Source of the DNA: Arenibacter sp. F26102
GTDB taxonomy: Bacteria > Bacteroidota > Bacteroidia > Flavobacteriales > Flavobacteriaceae
Reading direction: 5' to 3'
Assembly: GCF_023015865.1 (NCBI RefSeq)
Contig: NZ_JALKBC010000005.1
Coordinates: 248,001 to 312,000, forward strand
DNA: 64,000 nt
In this document: one piece after another, positions 16,012 through 24,832 of the stretch
Layout: each line of letters begins with the position of its first letter
Numbering within the stretch: the first letter of the stretch is position 1
Translations under genes and position numbers: made by a program
The notes under the pieces: model-generated
Seen by the model: the letters and a program-made list of their open reading frames with translations, nothing else
The model's database searches: none
Told to the model about the DNA's origin: nothing

Positions 16012-17118
16012 TTATAAATCAACTTTTTTACCTGTTTTTACTGCCTTGTAAATGGCATCTATAATCTTTAAATCTTTAAGCCCCTCTTCCCCATCAATGG
16101 GAACAATAGGTTGTACCCCCTCAAAAATAAGTTGCGCCATACCATCCATCTGAAGGGTCTGGTGGGTTATATGTGGTTGTGTTAATTCGCCCTTATGTGT
16201 TCTGCCCTTAATAGGGCCATAGCCCGTGGAGGGTTGCATTTCTGCATAACCCTTTTCTCCATTTAGAAAAAAGCGGTCCAAATGGCTCATGGCATAGGTA
16301 GAAAGGCACGAGGCTACTGCACCGCTGGGAAATCCCATTTGAAATTGTATGGTTTCATCCACACCTTCCTTGAATTTAATGGGGTCGGTCTTGGTTTCTT
16401 GGGCCGTTACCCAAATTGGTTCCTCACCTAGCATATAACGGGCTCCGTTAATGGAATAAATACCAATATCCATCATAGCACCGCCACCGGCCAGTTTTTT
16501 ATTCAATCGCCATTGTGTTGGGTCTCCAATAGTAAATCCGGATAGTCCTTGAAAGAACTTGAGCTTTCCAAATTCTCCGGCCTTTCGCATCCGTATTACT
16601 TCTACCGTCTTGGGTTCATAATGCATGCGATAACCTACCAATAATTTCACATTTGCAGCTTTACATGCATCTACCATTTCCTGACCTTCCTTGGCATTAA
16701 TGCCCATTGGTTTTTCACAAATTACATGCTTACCCGCCTTGGCTACCCTTATTACCTGATCTTTGTGCAGACCGTTTGGTGTAATCACATACACGGCATC
16801 AATATCCGGGTTGTTTTTAACTTGATCAAAAGTGTCGTAGTTATAACAATTTTTTTCAGGTATATCATACTTGGCGCGCCAGTCGACCACTTTTGAGGGA
16901 GTACCACTTATTAATCCCACCAACTTTGCCCTCTGGCATGATTCCATGGCTTTCGCAACTCGAGTACCATAACTTCCAAGTCCCATTATGGCAACCCTTA
17001 AAATGGGGCCATCATAAGGCTCACTGGAAGCTGCAAACAGCTGTGCAGGACTGTATAAAATTGGTAAACTCATTGCGGAAACGGTTAATTTTCCCAAAAA
17101 ATCTCTTCTAGAACCCAT
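16012..17118 (-). CDS. Tat-exported Gfo/Idh/MocA family oxidoreductase
   Basis: A 368-residue oxidoreductase starting with a twin-arginine signal (GSRRDFLGKL, then a hydrophobic stretch ending near LFAASS). The mature protein has the NAD(P)-binding VAIMGLGSYGTRVAKA and the family EKP motif (HVICEKPMG), with WRLNKKLAGGGAMMDIGIYSIN in the C-terminal domain, as in glucose-fructose oxidoreductase-type enzymes. Tat export implies folding with the cofactor before transport and a periplasmic role, probably oxidising or reducing a sugar. It is alone, convergent with the RidA operon, and its substrate is unknown. Confidence 0.9.
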   Translation of the reverse strand: MGSRRDFLGKLTVSAMSLPILYSPAQLFAASSEPYDGPILRVAIMGLGSYGTRVAKAMESCQRAKLVGLISGTPSKVVDWRAKYDIPEKNCYNYDTFDQVKNNPDIDAVYVITPNGLHKDQVIRVAKAGKHVICEKPMGINAKEGQEMVDACKAANVKLLVGYRMHYEPKTVEVIRMRKAGEFGKLKFFQGLSGFTIGDPTQWRLNKKLAGGGAMMDIGIYSINGARYMLGEEPIWVTAQETKTDPIKFKEGVDETIQFQMGFPSGAVASCLSTYAMSHLDRFFLNGEKGYAEMQPSTGYGPIKGRTHKGELTQPHITHQTLQMDGMAQLIFEGVQPIVPIDGEEGLKDLKIIDAIYKAVKTGKKVDL

Positions 17119-17356
17119 AATGATCGCATTTGTGTGTCCTAAAAATAACTAAAATGAAGTTATACCGCCAATAGTTAAAGAAATGTTTTGCCATAAATAA
17201 TTTACTTTTCATATTCAGTATCAATAACTACTAAAAATTAGTTGGTCAATAAGAGCCTTCAACCCATTTGCCAGTTGGTCTATATTGTTCACGGCGGCCA
17301 ATAAGAATTCCTTAACCGGGTTTGAATGGCTAAGAAAAGAAATCTTTAGAATAGCT

Positions 17357-17364
17357 TAACTTTG
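17357..17364 (+). promoter_or_regulatory. -7 promoter element of the MFS gene
   Basis: TAACTTTG matches TAnnTTTG and stands 16 bp before the MFS ATG. The -33 match is poor. Confidence 0.45.
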
Positions 17365-17380
17365 TAGATTTTTCACGTAC

Positions 17381-18682
17381 ATGCAAAATCAAAATAGAAT
17401 AACCTTAATAAAGCCTCAAGAGTTTCCTTTTTTTTATGGTTATGTAGTGCTTTTTATTGGCAGTTTAGGCATTTTGGCAAGTATACCAGGGCAGACCATA
17501 GGGGTTTCGGTATTTACGGACCCAGTAAAAGATGCATTGGGGTTAACGAGAAATGAGTTTAGTAATGCCTATATGATCGGTACTTTGTTGAGCTCTGCCT
17601 TGGTGGCGAAGGCTGGTATTTGGTTCGATGCCTATGGAGCAAGATATGTGGCATTCTTTGCCACCCTACTCTTAGGAGTATCCCTATTAGTATTTTCTGT
17701 ATCCGTTGAAATTAGTGAGGCTATAAAGTCTCTTTTTAATTTTGATTCTTGGTTGATTCCGTTCTTATTGATAACTCTTCTGTTTTTTTTAATAAGATTT
17801 AGTGGTCAAGGTGTATTAACCATGGCTTCCAGGAATATGATCATGATGTGGTTTAAGAAAAATAGGGGCAAAATTAATTCCATAAGCAGTATTACCGTGT
17901 CATTGGGTTTTTCCAGTGCACCTATTTTATTAAATAGCCTAATTGACGACTATGGCTGGGCAAGCAGTTGGCAAATAATGGCCATGTGTCTTTTTATTTT
18001 TGGTATCTGTATTTTACAATTATATAGAAATAGGCCGGAAGATTTCAATTTGCTTCCGGATGGATATGATAAGAAGGAAAAGGACCAAGAAGCCGAGGTA
18101 ATGGAGACCGACTTTACCTTAACAGAAGCAAAAAAAACTAGGGCCTTTTGGATGTTCGGATTGGTTCTGGCCTTCAACAGTTTTTATGTTACAGGATTTA
18201 CATTTCATATTGTATCCATTTTTGGCAGTCAGGACTACACCAAGGCCGAAGCCATCGCCATTTTTTTACCAATGTCCGTAATAGCGATTTTCGTATCCAC
18301 CTTGTGCAACATTTTAAGCGATTATATCAACCATAAAATCTATTTGTTTATCATGTTGTCGGCCGGAGTCATGGCCTCATTGGGATTATTGTTTCTCACC
18401 AATCCTATTGGGGTTTATTTTTTGGTTGGTGGGCTTGGGACGATGGGTGGTTTATTTGCCGTGATCAATGCAGTAACATGGCCTAGTTTTTTTGGCAGAA
18501 AGCATTTGGGTTCCATTACAGGAAAAGTGATGAGCTTATTGGTCATAGCCAGCGCCATTGCGCCTAGCTTATTTAGTTATTGCTTTACCACCTTGGGGTC
18601 TTATAGGTATATTAGTTACATCACCCTCGCTTTCTTATTGTTTTTGATCATTGGGTCCTTTAAAGTAAAAAATCCTCAATAG
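17381..18682 (+). CDS. MFS transporter (monocarboxylate/oxalate-formate antiporter-like)
   Basis: A 433-residue polytopic membrane protein with about twelve hydrophobic segments, the usual MFS size. The N-terminal half starts FFYGYVVLFIGSLGILASIPGQT and has the loop motif region AKAGIWFDAYGARYV between segments 2 and 3. The central cytoplasmic loop contains NRPEDFNLLPDGYDKKE, a pattern typical of the monocarboxylate/oxalate-formate antiporter branch. It probably moves a small organic acid or similar solute. It is monocistronic with its own promoter. Substrate cannot be told from sequence. Confidence 0.88.
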   Translation: MQNQNRITLIKPQEFPFFYGYVVLFIGSLGILASIPGQTIGVSVFTDPVKDALGLTRNEFSNAYMIGTLLSSALVAKAGIWFDAYGARYVAFFATLLLGVSLLVFSVSVEISEAIKSLFNFDSWLIPFLLITLLFFLIRFSGQGVLTMASRNMIMMWFKKNRGKINSISSITVSLGFSSAPILLNSLIDDYGWASSWQIMAMCLFIFGICILQLYRNRPEDFNLLPDGYDKKEKDQEAEVMETDFTLTEAKKTRAFWMFGLVLAFNSFYVTGFTFHIVSIFGSQDYTKAEAIAIFLPMSVIAIFVSTLCNILSDYINHKIYLFIMLSAGVMASLGLLFLTNPIGVYFLVGGLGTMGGLFAVINAVTWPSFFGRKHLGSITGKVMSLLVIASAIAPSLFSYCFTTLGSYRYISYITLAFLLFLIIGSFKVKNPQ

Positions 18683-18923
18683 AAAACACGTTTGTTCAAT
18701 TAGGTGTCAGAGCGATCACTTTATACTTTTCTTGGCAATAATGTTTCACATTAAGACCGGTCCCAAATGGTCAACATGGTTTAAGGGCAAATCAGCGGGA
18801 TGGTTGATTAGGCTGTTAATTATTTCCGATATAAGCACTGGATAAAAGGAGGCAAAATGTGGCGTATCGGCATATGGGTCAATGATTAAAGACATAGCAT
18901 TAAACTACTTAGGTCTTTAACAC

Positions 18924-18931
18924 TAATTTTG
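18924..18931 (+). promoter_or_regulatory. -7 promoter element of the NAD(P)-binding SDR gene
   Basis: TAATTTTG matches TAnnTTTG and ends 16 bp before the ATG at 18948. Confidence 0.45.
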
Positions 18932-18947
18932 TAAAAAAGGAATTGCC

Positions 18948-19583
18948 ATGGAAAATATACTCGTTGTTGGTGCTACTGGCACTACAGGAAGAAAAATAGT
19001 TAATTTACTGAAGTCATCCCAATATTTTGAACCCATTGCTATGGTTCGAAAAGAAAGTCAAATCAAAGAATTCTCGGATCAGGAGATTAAAACAGTTTTG
19101 GGAAATCTGGAAGAAGATGTATCCCATACTTTGTCCAATGTTGATAAAGTGGTATTTGCCGCCGGTTCTGGTGGTAAAAAGGTGGTTGAAGTGGATCAGG
19201 AAGGTGCAAAAAAAATAATCGATGCCTCAAAAAACCACAACGTAAAGAAATTTGTAATGTTAAGTTCCATGGGCGCTGACCAACCCGAAAAAGCGACCGA
19301 ACTTAAGGACTATCTCAAGGCAAAACACAATGCAGACGAATATCTTAAAGCCAGCAATGTTCCCTATGCCATAGTCCGTCCAGGTTCCTTGACGAACGAA
19401 AAAGGAACAGGTAAGATTGAAATTGGTAGTACTTTGCAAAAACAGGGCTCCATAAGTAGGGATGATGTAGCCCAAGTACTTACACGCACCTTGCATGATG
19501 ATTCCGCATCCAATAAAAGTTTTGAGATATTATCTGGGGATGTTTTAATAGGCCAGGCGTTGGACAACGTATCCCGCGGATAA
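18948..19583 (+). CDS. NAD(P)-binding atypical SDR (YwnB/YhfK-like)
   Basis: A 211-residue atypical short-chain dehydrogenase. It has the glycine-rich nucleotide motif VVGATGTTGRKIV at the N-terminus, VVFAAGSGG, VKKFVMLSSMGAD and YAIVRPGSLTNEKGTG, as in the flavin-reductase/BVR-B-like and YhfK group. The classical YxxxK is not in the usual form, which is normal for this group. It is small, complete and monocistronic. It probably binds NADP(H) and acts in redox stress, but no substrate can be assigned. Confidence 0.85.
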   Translation: MENILVVGATGTTGRKIVNLLKSSQYFEPIAMVRKESQIKEFSDQEIKTVLGNLEEDVSHTLSNVDKVVFAAGSGGKKVVEVDQEGAKKIIDASKNHNVKKFVMLSSMGADQPEKATELKDYLKAKHNADEYLKASNVPYAIVRPGSLTNEKGTGKIEIGSTLQKQGSISRDDVAQVLTRTLHDDSASNKSFEILSGDVLIGQALDNVSRG

Positions 19584-20053
19584 ATCAAACAATTTGGTAA
19601 AACAGTTAACGCTGGTTTTTGCAACTATTTTTTTGAAATCTCCCAGTCTGGGGTTACAAGTAAGATTCATTTTGTACCTATACATATCTTGGAATTTTCA
19701 GAAGTCGTTTACATAGTCACATTAGCGCCCTTTCCAAGGCAGTGCGTAGTTATTTCATTAATAAGTTTTTTTGGAGTTGATGAACCTACAGGTTGATTAA
19801 CTTTTATGTTTATTAATAAATCCAAAAAAATATCATTAGAACTTAGCGTTTTGTTTATTAATAATTATATTCAGTAATACATTTTCAAGAACTAACGCAG
19901 GTAGGTATTTTCAATAATTTTAGGGAGCGTTCAATGGATATTTAGAAAATAAATGAGCGTCAAATGTTATTGATGTAAAGAGTCAATTCGGTCGGATTGG
20001 GTGATAAAGGACTCCGGGCAAACCAAAGGTATTAACCTAAAAAAGCATATGGT
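19584..20053. other. 470-bp intergenic region containing a dispersed element
   Basis: No gene is convincing. It contains a roughly 43-bp element at 19764-19806 that recurs at 28925-28965. The rest is AT-rich with no recognisable RNA gene. Confidence 0.4.
19764..19806. repeat. dispersed element, copy 1
   Basis: The stretch is nearly identical to 28925-28965, differing by one indel and a few substitutions. Its core is the palindrome AACCT-AC-AGGTT (19783-19794) flanked by GTTGATG on the left and GATTAA on the right. It does not look like a terminator because T runs lie on both sides at a distance. Confidence 0.55.
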
Positions 20054-20419
20054 ATGAATTATTTTATGATTGCTCTGCAGTGCATTGTTGCTTTTAGCAT
20101 ACTTAATGTTTGGCTTGTACAAAACAAAAAGGCCACGCAATGGCGGGGAGGTAATGCCGCCACCATTATAGAAGAATTTAAGGTTTATGGGCTTCCAGTT
20201 TGGATGGTTTACGTTATAGGGAGCTTAAAAGTAATTTTGGCACTAGGTCTTTTGGCGGCCATTTGGTATCCAGAACTTAGGCAGGTATCAGCTTTAGGTC
20301 TTGCTGCCCTTCTTATTGGGTCCATAGCAATGCACATGAAAATAAAGGACCCCTTAAAAAAGTCTTTTCCCGCTTTGTTGTTTTTAAGCATGTGCCTGTA
20401 TATAGCCTTTGCCGTATAA
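20054..20419 (+). CDS. DoxX-like integral membrane protein
   Basis: A 121-residue protein with four hydrophobic segments (YFMIALQCIVAFSILNVWLV, VWMVYVIGSLKVILALGLLA, LGLAALLIGSIAMHM and ALLFLSMCLYIAFAV). It is a clear paralogue of the protein at 8705-9094, sharing WRGG and AIAMH segments. It lies upstream of a broken LLM gene and an SDR gene, so it may belong to a stress/detoxification module. A small hairpin (20441-20455, TCTGCTA/TAGCAGA) follows its stop. Confidence 0.78.
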   Translation: MNYFMIALQCIVAFSILNVWLVQNKKATQWRGGNAATIIEEFKVYGLPVWMVYVIGSLKVILALGLLAAIWYPELRQVSALGLAALLIGSIAMHMKIKDPLKKSFPALLFLSMCLYIAFAV

Positions 20420-20440
20420 ATTTAGCTAAATCATATAACG

Positions 20441-20455
20441 TCTGCTATTAGCAGA
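20441..20455. repeat. short perfect inverted repeat after the DoxX-like gene
   Basis: Arms TCTGCTA and TAGCAGA surround a single base. There is no T run after it, so termination would be weak; it may be a protein-binding palindrome. Confidence 0.35.
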
Positions 20456-20487
20456 AGAATTGTGGCATTTAATACTGCATAAATAAA

Positions 20488-20811
20488 GGATCCCAGACAA
20501 CAGAAATACAGAATTGAGGAGTGGCGGGCATTAATTTCCGCAACCAGTGAATCGACAAACCTTTTATGCAACCATTGTATATCGATTTGCAGGAAGATGA
20601 TAATTTTATGCCACAACCCATTCATTTGGGTTTTAAAACCGGGGTAAATTATTTAAATACCTATTTTCATCACTTAAAAGCTATTGGTGTTAACCATGTA
20701 AGCATAAATTTAAGGTTCAATTCCAATAGTATGGAACGCAGCTTGGAGCGACTGGCAGAAAAAGTATTGCCGGAATTTCAATCGAATAAAAAAGAAATAA
20801 CATTCTCATGA
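20488..20811 (+). pseudogene. 3' fragment of an LLM flavin-dependent oxidoreductase gene
   Basis: This stretch aligns base by base with 23200-23521, the last third of the intact LLM gene: the segment encoding RDPRQQKYRIEEWRA is almost identical, and later codons for DDNFMP, HLGF and GVNYLNTY match. A one-base deletion near 20540 shifts the frame. The 5' two-thirds of the gene are missing. An 81-codon open frame from 20566 survives and its TGA overlaps the ATG of the following SDR gene. It is best read as a decayed duplicate, not a functional protein. Confidence 0.85.
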
Positions 20812-21605
20812 ACAAAACCATACTGATAACAGGAAGTACAGACGGTATAGGCAAACTACTAGCCTTGCGTTTGGCTAAAGAAGGGCATTTTGTTGCCATT
20901 CACGGTAGAAATGAGACAAAATTGGCGGCTACTTTAATAGAAATAAAAGAGCAATCCAAAAATAAAAATATAATAGGTTTTTTAGCAGATTTTTCAGACC
21001 TAAATGCTGTGAAGAAAATGGTAAAGGAAGCTTCTGAAAAGATGCCAAAAATAGATATATTGGTAAACAATGCAGGTATCTTAATATCAAATAGTAAAAC
21101 TGCCAGTACAGATATACGGTTTATGGTAAATTATTTTGCGCCTTATGTGTTAACCAAAGGTCTTTTATCTAATATAAAGGCATCAGCAGCAGCACGAATT
21201 GTGAATTTAAGCTCTGCAGCACAATCAACCATAAATGTACTGGCATTAGAAGGTAAAACGGGTTTGGGTGCCAACGAAGCTTACGCCCAAAGTAAACTGG
21301 CATTGACCATGTGGAGTTTTTATTTGGCAGAACAAGAACCCTCAATTACTGTTGTAGCGGTAAACCCTGGTTCTTTATTAAATACTAAAATGGCTAATGA
21401 AGCCTACGGACAGCATTGGTCTCCTGCAGAAAAAGGAGTTAACATTTTGTACAATTTAAGCATGACCGATCTGGCCAAAACAGGACAGTATTTTGATAAC
21501 GACAAAGGTTCATATGCGCCAGCACATGATGATGCTTATGACCAAGAAAAAATAAAGCAACTTATAAGGCTAGCCAATGAAGTTTTGGGCAATCTAGTTT
21601 CCTGA
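20808..21605 (+). CDS. short-chain dehydrogenase/reductase
   Basis: A 265-residue classical SDR. Cofactor motif TGSTDGIG (TGxxxGxG) at residues 8-15, acidic region LADFSDL, NNAG (DILVNNAGIL), catalytic Ser in VNLSSAAQ, and YAQSK (Tyr and Lys present). It is probably an NAD(P)-dependent reductase of a small carbonyl compound. Its ATG overlaps the stop of the LLM fragment, so an ancestral LLM-SDR coupled pair is likely. A broken paralogue is found at 25683-26254 and a start remnant at 23527-23572. Confidence 0.9.
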   Translation: MNKTILITGSTDGIGKLLALRLAKEGHFVAIHGRNETKLAATLIEIKEQSKNKNIIGFLADFSDLNAVKKMVKEASEKMPKIDILVNNAGILISNSKTASTDIRFMVNYFAPYVLTKGLLSNIKASAAARIVNLSSAAQSTINVLALEGKTGLGANEAYAQSKLALTMWSFYLAEQEPSITVVAVNPGSLLNTKMANEAYGQHWSPAEKGVNILYNLSMTDLAKTGQYFDNDKGSYAPAHDDAYDQEKIKQLIRLANEVLGNLVS

Positions 21606-21617
21606 ATAATTATCCGT

Positions 21618-22007
21618 TTATTTTAATTTGAGGTCCAATGCCCAGCTATTATCATCAATATAATTCATCAGTACTGCAAAAAAGACTACATGGAAAAGTT
21701 GTGACGGTAATATTGCCCAGTTCTCTATTAAAGTGGTTCCAAAGATCAACATGAGCATGATCAGCGCCCCCAAAAGAATCGCTTGCCTGGTAAAAAGGCC
21801 TATAAGCAAAAGAAGCCCTACACAAAGTTCAAGTACGGGAAGTGCGTAACTAAAGGGCACAACAATGATTTCCGGTAACATGGAGCCCTCAAAACTTTTG
21901 ACCATCCATTTGCTAAATCCGGAAAGTTTGGGCAAGCGTACCAATCCGTGCCCAAACATGCTTAACCCTATCGCCAGGCGTAACATTAAATAACTAATAT
22001 TGTTCAT
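21618..22007 (-). CDS. DoxX family membrane protein
   Basis: About 129 residues, starting at MNNISYLMLRLAIGLSMFGH. It has four hydrophobic helices with the DoxX hallmark region near the N-terminus (RLAIGLSMFGHGLVRL) and YALPVLELCVGLLLLIGL. It is distinct from the WRGG-type DoxX-like proteins. The frame is open upstream to 22100, but a -7 box at 22028-22021 on the minus strand places transcription start just before this ATG. It is convergent with the SDR gene, only 12 bp from its stop. Role unknown, possibly redox homeostasis. Confidence 0.82.
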   Translation of the reverse strand: MNNISYLMLRLAIGLSMFGHGLVRLPKLSGFSKWMVKSFEGSMLPEIIVVPFSYALPVLELCVGLLLLIGLFTRQAILLGALIMLMLIFGTTLIENWAILPSQLFHVVFFAVLMNYIDDNSWALDLKLK

Positions 22008-22020
22008 TGCTTTTTTGTAG

Positions 22021-22028
22021 CAAATATA
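22021..22028 (-). promoter_or_regulatory. -7 promoter element of the DoxX gene
   Basis: On the minus strand it reads TATATTTG, a perfect TAnnTTTG, 13 bp before the chosen ATG at 22007. It lies inside the longer reading frame and so argues against the upstream start. Confidence 0.5.
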
Positions 22029-22100
22029 TAAAAATGAAGGAGGGTGTAGCTGGGTTGACAGCTTCAAAAACGCATTTACACCCTTTTTTAGCGGATACAT

Positions 22101-22546
22101 AAAATTGGTTTTTCTTATCTTTATAAAAGTATGGCAGGATAATTTTTACACAATACGTTGTGATTTCCAATTTATTTTGGAACCTTTTAATGCTTTATAT
22201 CCATAAAGGGCAAAAACTTTATAGTCTTTTCAATTAAACAATTATACCATTGAAGGCTGTAACTTAGGCTTTCGTGGGTTCTCTTAGTTAGTAATGGTAC
22301 GAGGTGTTTAGTGAGGAAACTATCCATATCCAGAAACGGTATGAAAATTGCACAGCTACTTTGTAAGGCCTAAAGCCCTGGTAATAGTTCACAAACTTAT
22401 TTTTGGAAAGAGCTACTTTGGACAGCTTCAACGTATATGGTTATATAACATCGATATTAAAAAGTACGGTAGTAGGTGCCAGTATAATAATGAAGCTGTA
22501 AGGCAGATTCATAGAATTGAATAATTAAACCCCCGAAGAAAAGAGT
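22101..22546. other. 446-bp intergenic region between divergent genes
   Basis: No gene, repeat or RNA was recognised. It must hold the promoter of the LLM gene, but no good -7 box could be chosen. Confidence 0.35.
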
Positions 22547-23521
22547 ATGAAGGATTTTGAGCCCATTAACAAAGCATATAACAGTGTATTTCAACCCGAT
22601 GAACTGAGCATTGGAATTACAGTGCCAATAGAGAACTACGATCAAGGCTTAATGCCTACCATGGAGCATCATTTGGAACGTGTGGAATTATTGGATGAAT
22701 TGGGCTTCAAGGCCCTTTGGATTCGCGATGTACCCTTTAACGTACCTTCTTTTGGTGATGCAGGTCAGATGTACGATCCCTTTACTTATTTGGGATTTTT
22801 GGCGGCAAAAACTACAAAAATAGCATTGGGTGTTTCCAGTATCGCTTTGCCATTGCACCATCCGGTACATGTGGCAAAATCTGCCGCCACTATAGATCAA
22901 TTATCAGGTGGTAGGTTACTTTTAGGGGTGGCTTCCGGTGATAGATTTGACGAATATCCCGCCATGGGAATCGAATATGAAAACCGTGGGGAATTGTTTA
23001 GGGAAGCCTTTCGATACATTCGTAGGTCACAGCAGAGTTACCCTGAATTGGAAACAAAAAACTTTGGCGAATTAAAAGGGCATATAGATATACTTCCAAA
23101 AGCTAAAAGCCATAAAATCCCCATGTTAATGACCGGCTTTAGTCAGCAGTCCTTGGAGTGGAATGCCGAAAACGCAAATGGATGGATGTACTATCCCAGG
23201 GATCCCAGGCAACAGAAATACAGAATTGAGGAGTGGCGGGCATTGGTCGCCGAAACCTGTATATTTGACAAGCCTTTTATGCAACCCTTATATGTGGATC
23301 TCCAAGAAGACGATAATTTTATGCCAGAACCCATTCATTTGGGCTTTAGGACGGGCGTTAATTATTTGAACACCTATTTACATCATTTAAAATCTATTGG
23401 CGTAAACCATGTGAGTATAAATCTAAGGTTCAATTCCAATAGGATGGAACGCACCTTGGAGCGACTGGCAGAAAAAGTATTGCCGGAATTTCAAAAGAAT
23501 AAAAAATCAACTACCGTATAA
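22547..23521 (+). CDS. LLM class flavin-dependent oxidoreductase
   Basis: A 324-residue luciferase-like monooxygenase of the type with an N-terminal GITVPIENYDQGLMPTMEHH, LGFKALWIRDVPF, FGDAGQMYDPFTYLGFLA, LALPLHHPVHVAKSAATIDQ and LSGGRLLLGVASGDR. This pattern fits the BA3436-type LLM subfamily. It probably uses reduced flavin and oxygen to oxidise a small organic molecule. The region is a decaying duplicate: part of its 3' end is copied at 20488-20811 and a second short relic lies at 23770-23855. Six bases after its stop is a remnant of an SDR start. Confidence 0.9.
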   Translation: MKDFEPINKAYNSVFQPDELSIGITVPIENYDQGLMPTMEHHLERVELLDELGFKALWIRDVPFNVPSFGDAGQMYDPFTYLGFLAAKTTKIALGVSSIALPLHHPVHVAKSAATIDQLSGGRLLLGVASGDRFDEYPAMGIEYENRGELFREAFRYIRRSQQSYPELETKNFGELKGHIDILPKAKSHKIPMLMTGFSQQSLEWNAENANGWMYYPRDPRQQKYRIEEWRALVAETCIFDKPFMQPLYVDLQEDDNFMPEPIHLGFRTGVNYLNTYLHHLKSIGVNHVSINLRFNSNRMERTLERLAEKVLPEFQKNKKSTTV

Positions 23522-23526
23522 TGATA

Positions 23527-23572
23527 ATGAGCAAAACTATAGTTGTCAGAGGAAGACGGACGACATATGGAA
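23527..23572 (+). pseudogene. remnant of an SDR gene start after the LLM gene
   Basis: The codons ATG AGC AAA ACT ATA match the start of the SDR gene at 20808 (ATG AAC AAA ACC ATA), and homology fades within about 45 bp. It shows that the intact LLM gene was once followed by an SDR gene, as the fragment at 20488 still is. Confidence 0.55.
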
Positions 23573-23769
23573 ATTAGCTGTAATATAATTGTTGGCAAAT
23601 GCTCTTAAAAGTGTAGGTAAACGAAAAGTTAGGGGAGCTTATGTTATTCAGGAAACATATTAAGCGATTAGCCCGGGCTCTTATTTTCTTTGGGAAAGGC
23701 ACAAAGAAGTTGATTACAATGCAATATTAGTATAATTACCAGTAAGTTTTGAAGGAGTAAATCTTATTT

Positions 23770-23855
23770 ATTGACCAACTGTCAGGGGGTCGGTTGATTG
23801 GTGCATGGTCTCTGGTGATTGGTATGGTGAATATCTCCAAAATACTGGTCATTAG
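23770..23855 (+). pseudogene. short relic of an LLM gene
   Basis: The first codons read IDQLSGGRL, as in the intact LLM protein. After a frameshift the other frame reads VSGDWYGEY, matching ASGDRFDEY, and then a stop. It is a third, heavily decayed LLM copy. Confidence 0.6.
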
Positions 23856-23863
23856 ACTTGTTA

Positions 23864-23947
23864 TCAGGTTTTATGGACATGGGTCTTGTGAACTATAAAA
23901 AATAGCAAGACCATACACCAAACGCTTGTGTTTGCTACTTTCTTCAT
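23864..23947 (-). pseudogene. truncated copy of the small secreted protein
   Basis: The frame starts MKKVANTSVWCMVLLFFIVH and stops after 27 residues. It is nearly identical to the signal peptide of the intact 78-residue protein at 24833-25069 and lies 1,122 bp to its left, within the duplicated segment. The rest of the gene is lost. Confidence 0.75.
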
Positions 23948-24111
23948 GATACTTTATTTTAAGATTAGACACGGTGCAATCTTTGGACCTTCGTAGGGGA
24001 AAGGTGCTATTTGAGTTCGTTAAGATTTATCACCTGATAAGGTGTTTTGTGGTCTAATCGGGAATATTGAACCGCTCGGCTATTTCTTCATAACTGAATT
24101 TGGTATAATCT
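23879..24111. repeat. direct repeat, copy 1 (1,122-bp spacing)
   Basis: This segment matches 25001-25233 without internal indels over at least the first 178 bases. It covers the start of the small secreted gene, the intergenic space, and the 3' end of the collagen-like lipoprotein gene. It marks a tandem duplication of about 1.1 kb. Confidence 0.8.
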
Positions 24112-24674
24112 ACGGGAGCTGATTTTCCGCTTTCAGGAATGCCCCCAGGAATCAAAAGGTATCGGAATTCTATGAGCAGCAAAGGCTGACCGATTACACC
24201 AGAATCTATCGATTCAACGATAAGTCTTAAATTATATGAACTACCTGGCCGCGAGGAATAACTTTGGTTACGACCGAAAATTACTGCAGGGAGTTGATAT
24301 ACTACATCGCCGGCTGACTTGCCATACACGAGAACTGCGCCATTTTCTTTGATATCCTCAGTCAGTCCCGGAGCAATTATAAAAGAATTCCAACCTAGGA
24401 CGGTATTAGGATCAAAAGTGAAAGGGGATGTTATCCAATCGGAATAAATCACATTGGCTGTACCAGGTTGGCCCTGTTCTCCCTCCGCACCAGCAGGTCC
24501 TTGTTCTCCCTGAGCTCCCTCTGGTCCTACTTCGCCTTGTGGTCCGGCAGGCCCTTGTTGGCCCTGTATTCCTTGTTCTCCTTGTGGACCAATATCACCA
24601 TCTTTCGAACAGGCCATGGTTAATGTGCCCATTAAAAGAATGGCAAAAAATCGCGTTGTGGAAGTCATTTTCAT
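24054..24674 (-). CDS. collagen-like repeat lipoprotein
   Basis: A 206-residue lipoprotein. The signal ends with a lipobox (LTMACSKD, Cys22). Residues 26 to about 71 consist of fifteen uninterrupted Gly-X-Y triplets ([12 protein letters not shown] and similar), a bacterial collagen-like triple-helix segment. The C-terminal domain of about 130 residues ([14 protein letters not shown] to [11 protein letters not shown]) is probably a beta-rich trimerising or binding domain. It is likely anchored in the outer membrane and exposed. A degraded second copy lies at 25176-25690. No promoter was identified. Confidence 0.85.
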   Translation of the reverse strand: MKMTSTTRFFAILLMGTLTMACSKDGDIGPQGEQGIQGQQGPAGPQGEVGPEGAQGEQGPAGAEGEQGQPGTANVIYSDWITSPFTFDPNTVLGWNSFIIAPGLTEDIKENGAVLVYGKSAGDVVYQLPAVIFGRNQSYSSRPGSSYNLRLIVESIDSGVIGQPLLLIEFRYLLIPGGIPESGKSAPVDYTKFSYEEIAERFNIPD

Positions 24675-24832
24675 AATACCTTTATTTTATGGTTAATAGC
24701 ATTTAAATTACATCTCGAAATCAGTGCGAGAGGATAATTATTTTAAAGGCCTAAATTAAAGATGCCATTCAGGAAGGGATGTCACATATGTAACAAAATA
24801 TATTAGAGAAGTAACATGTATCATCCTTATAA

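Noticed and set aside
20566..20811. Small gene encoding an 81-residue protein
   Set aside because: It aligns fully with the C-terminus of the intact LLM protein and the upstream homology continues in another frame, so it is a pseudogene fragment.
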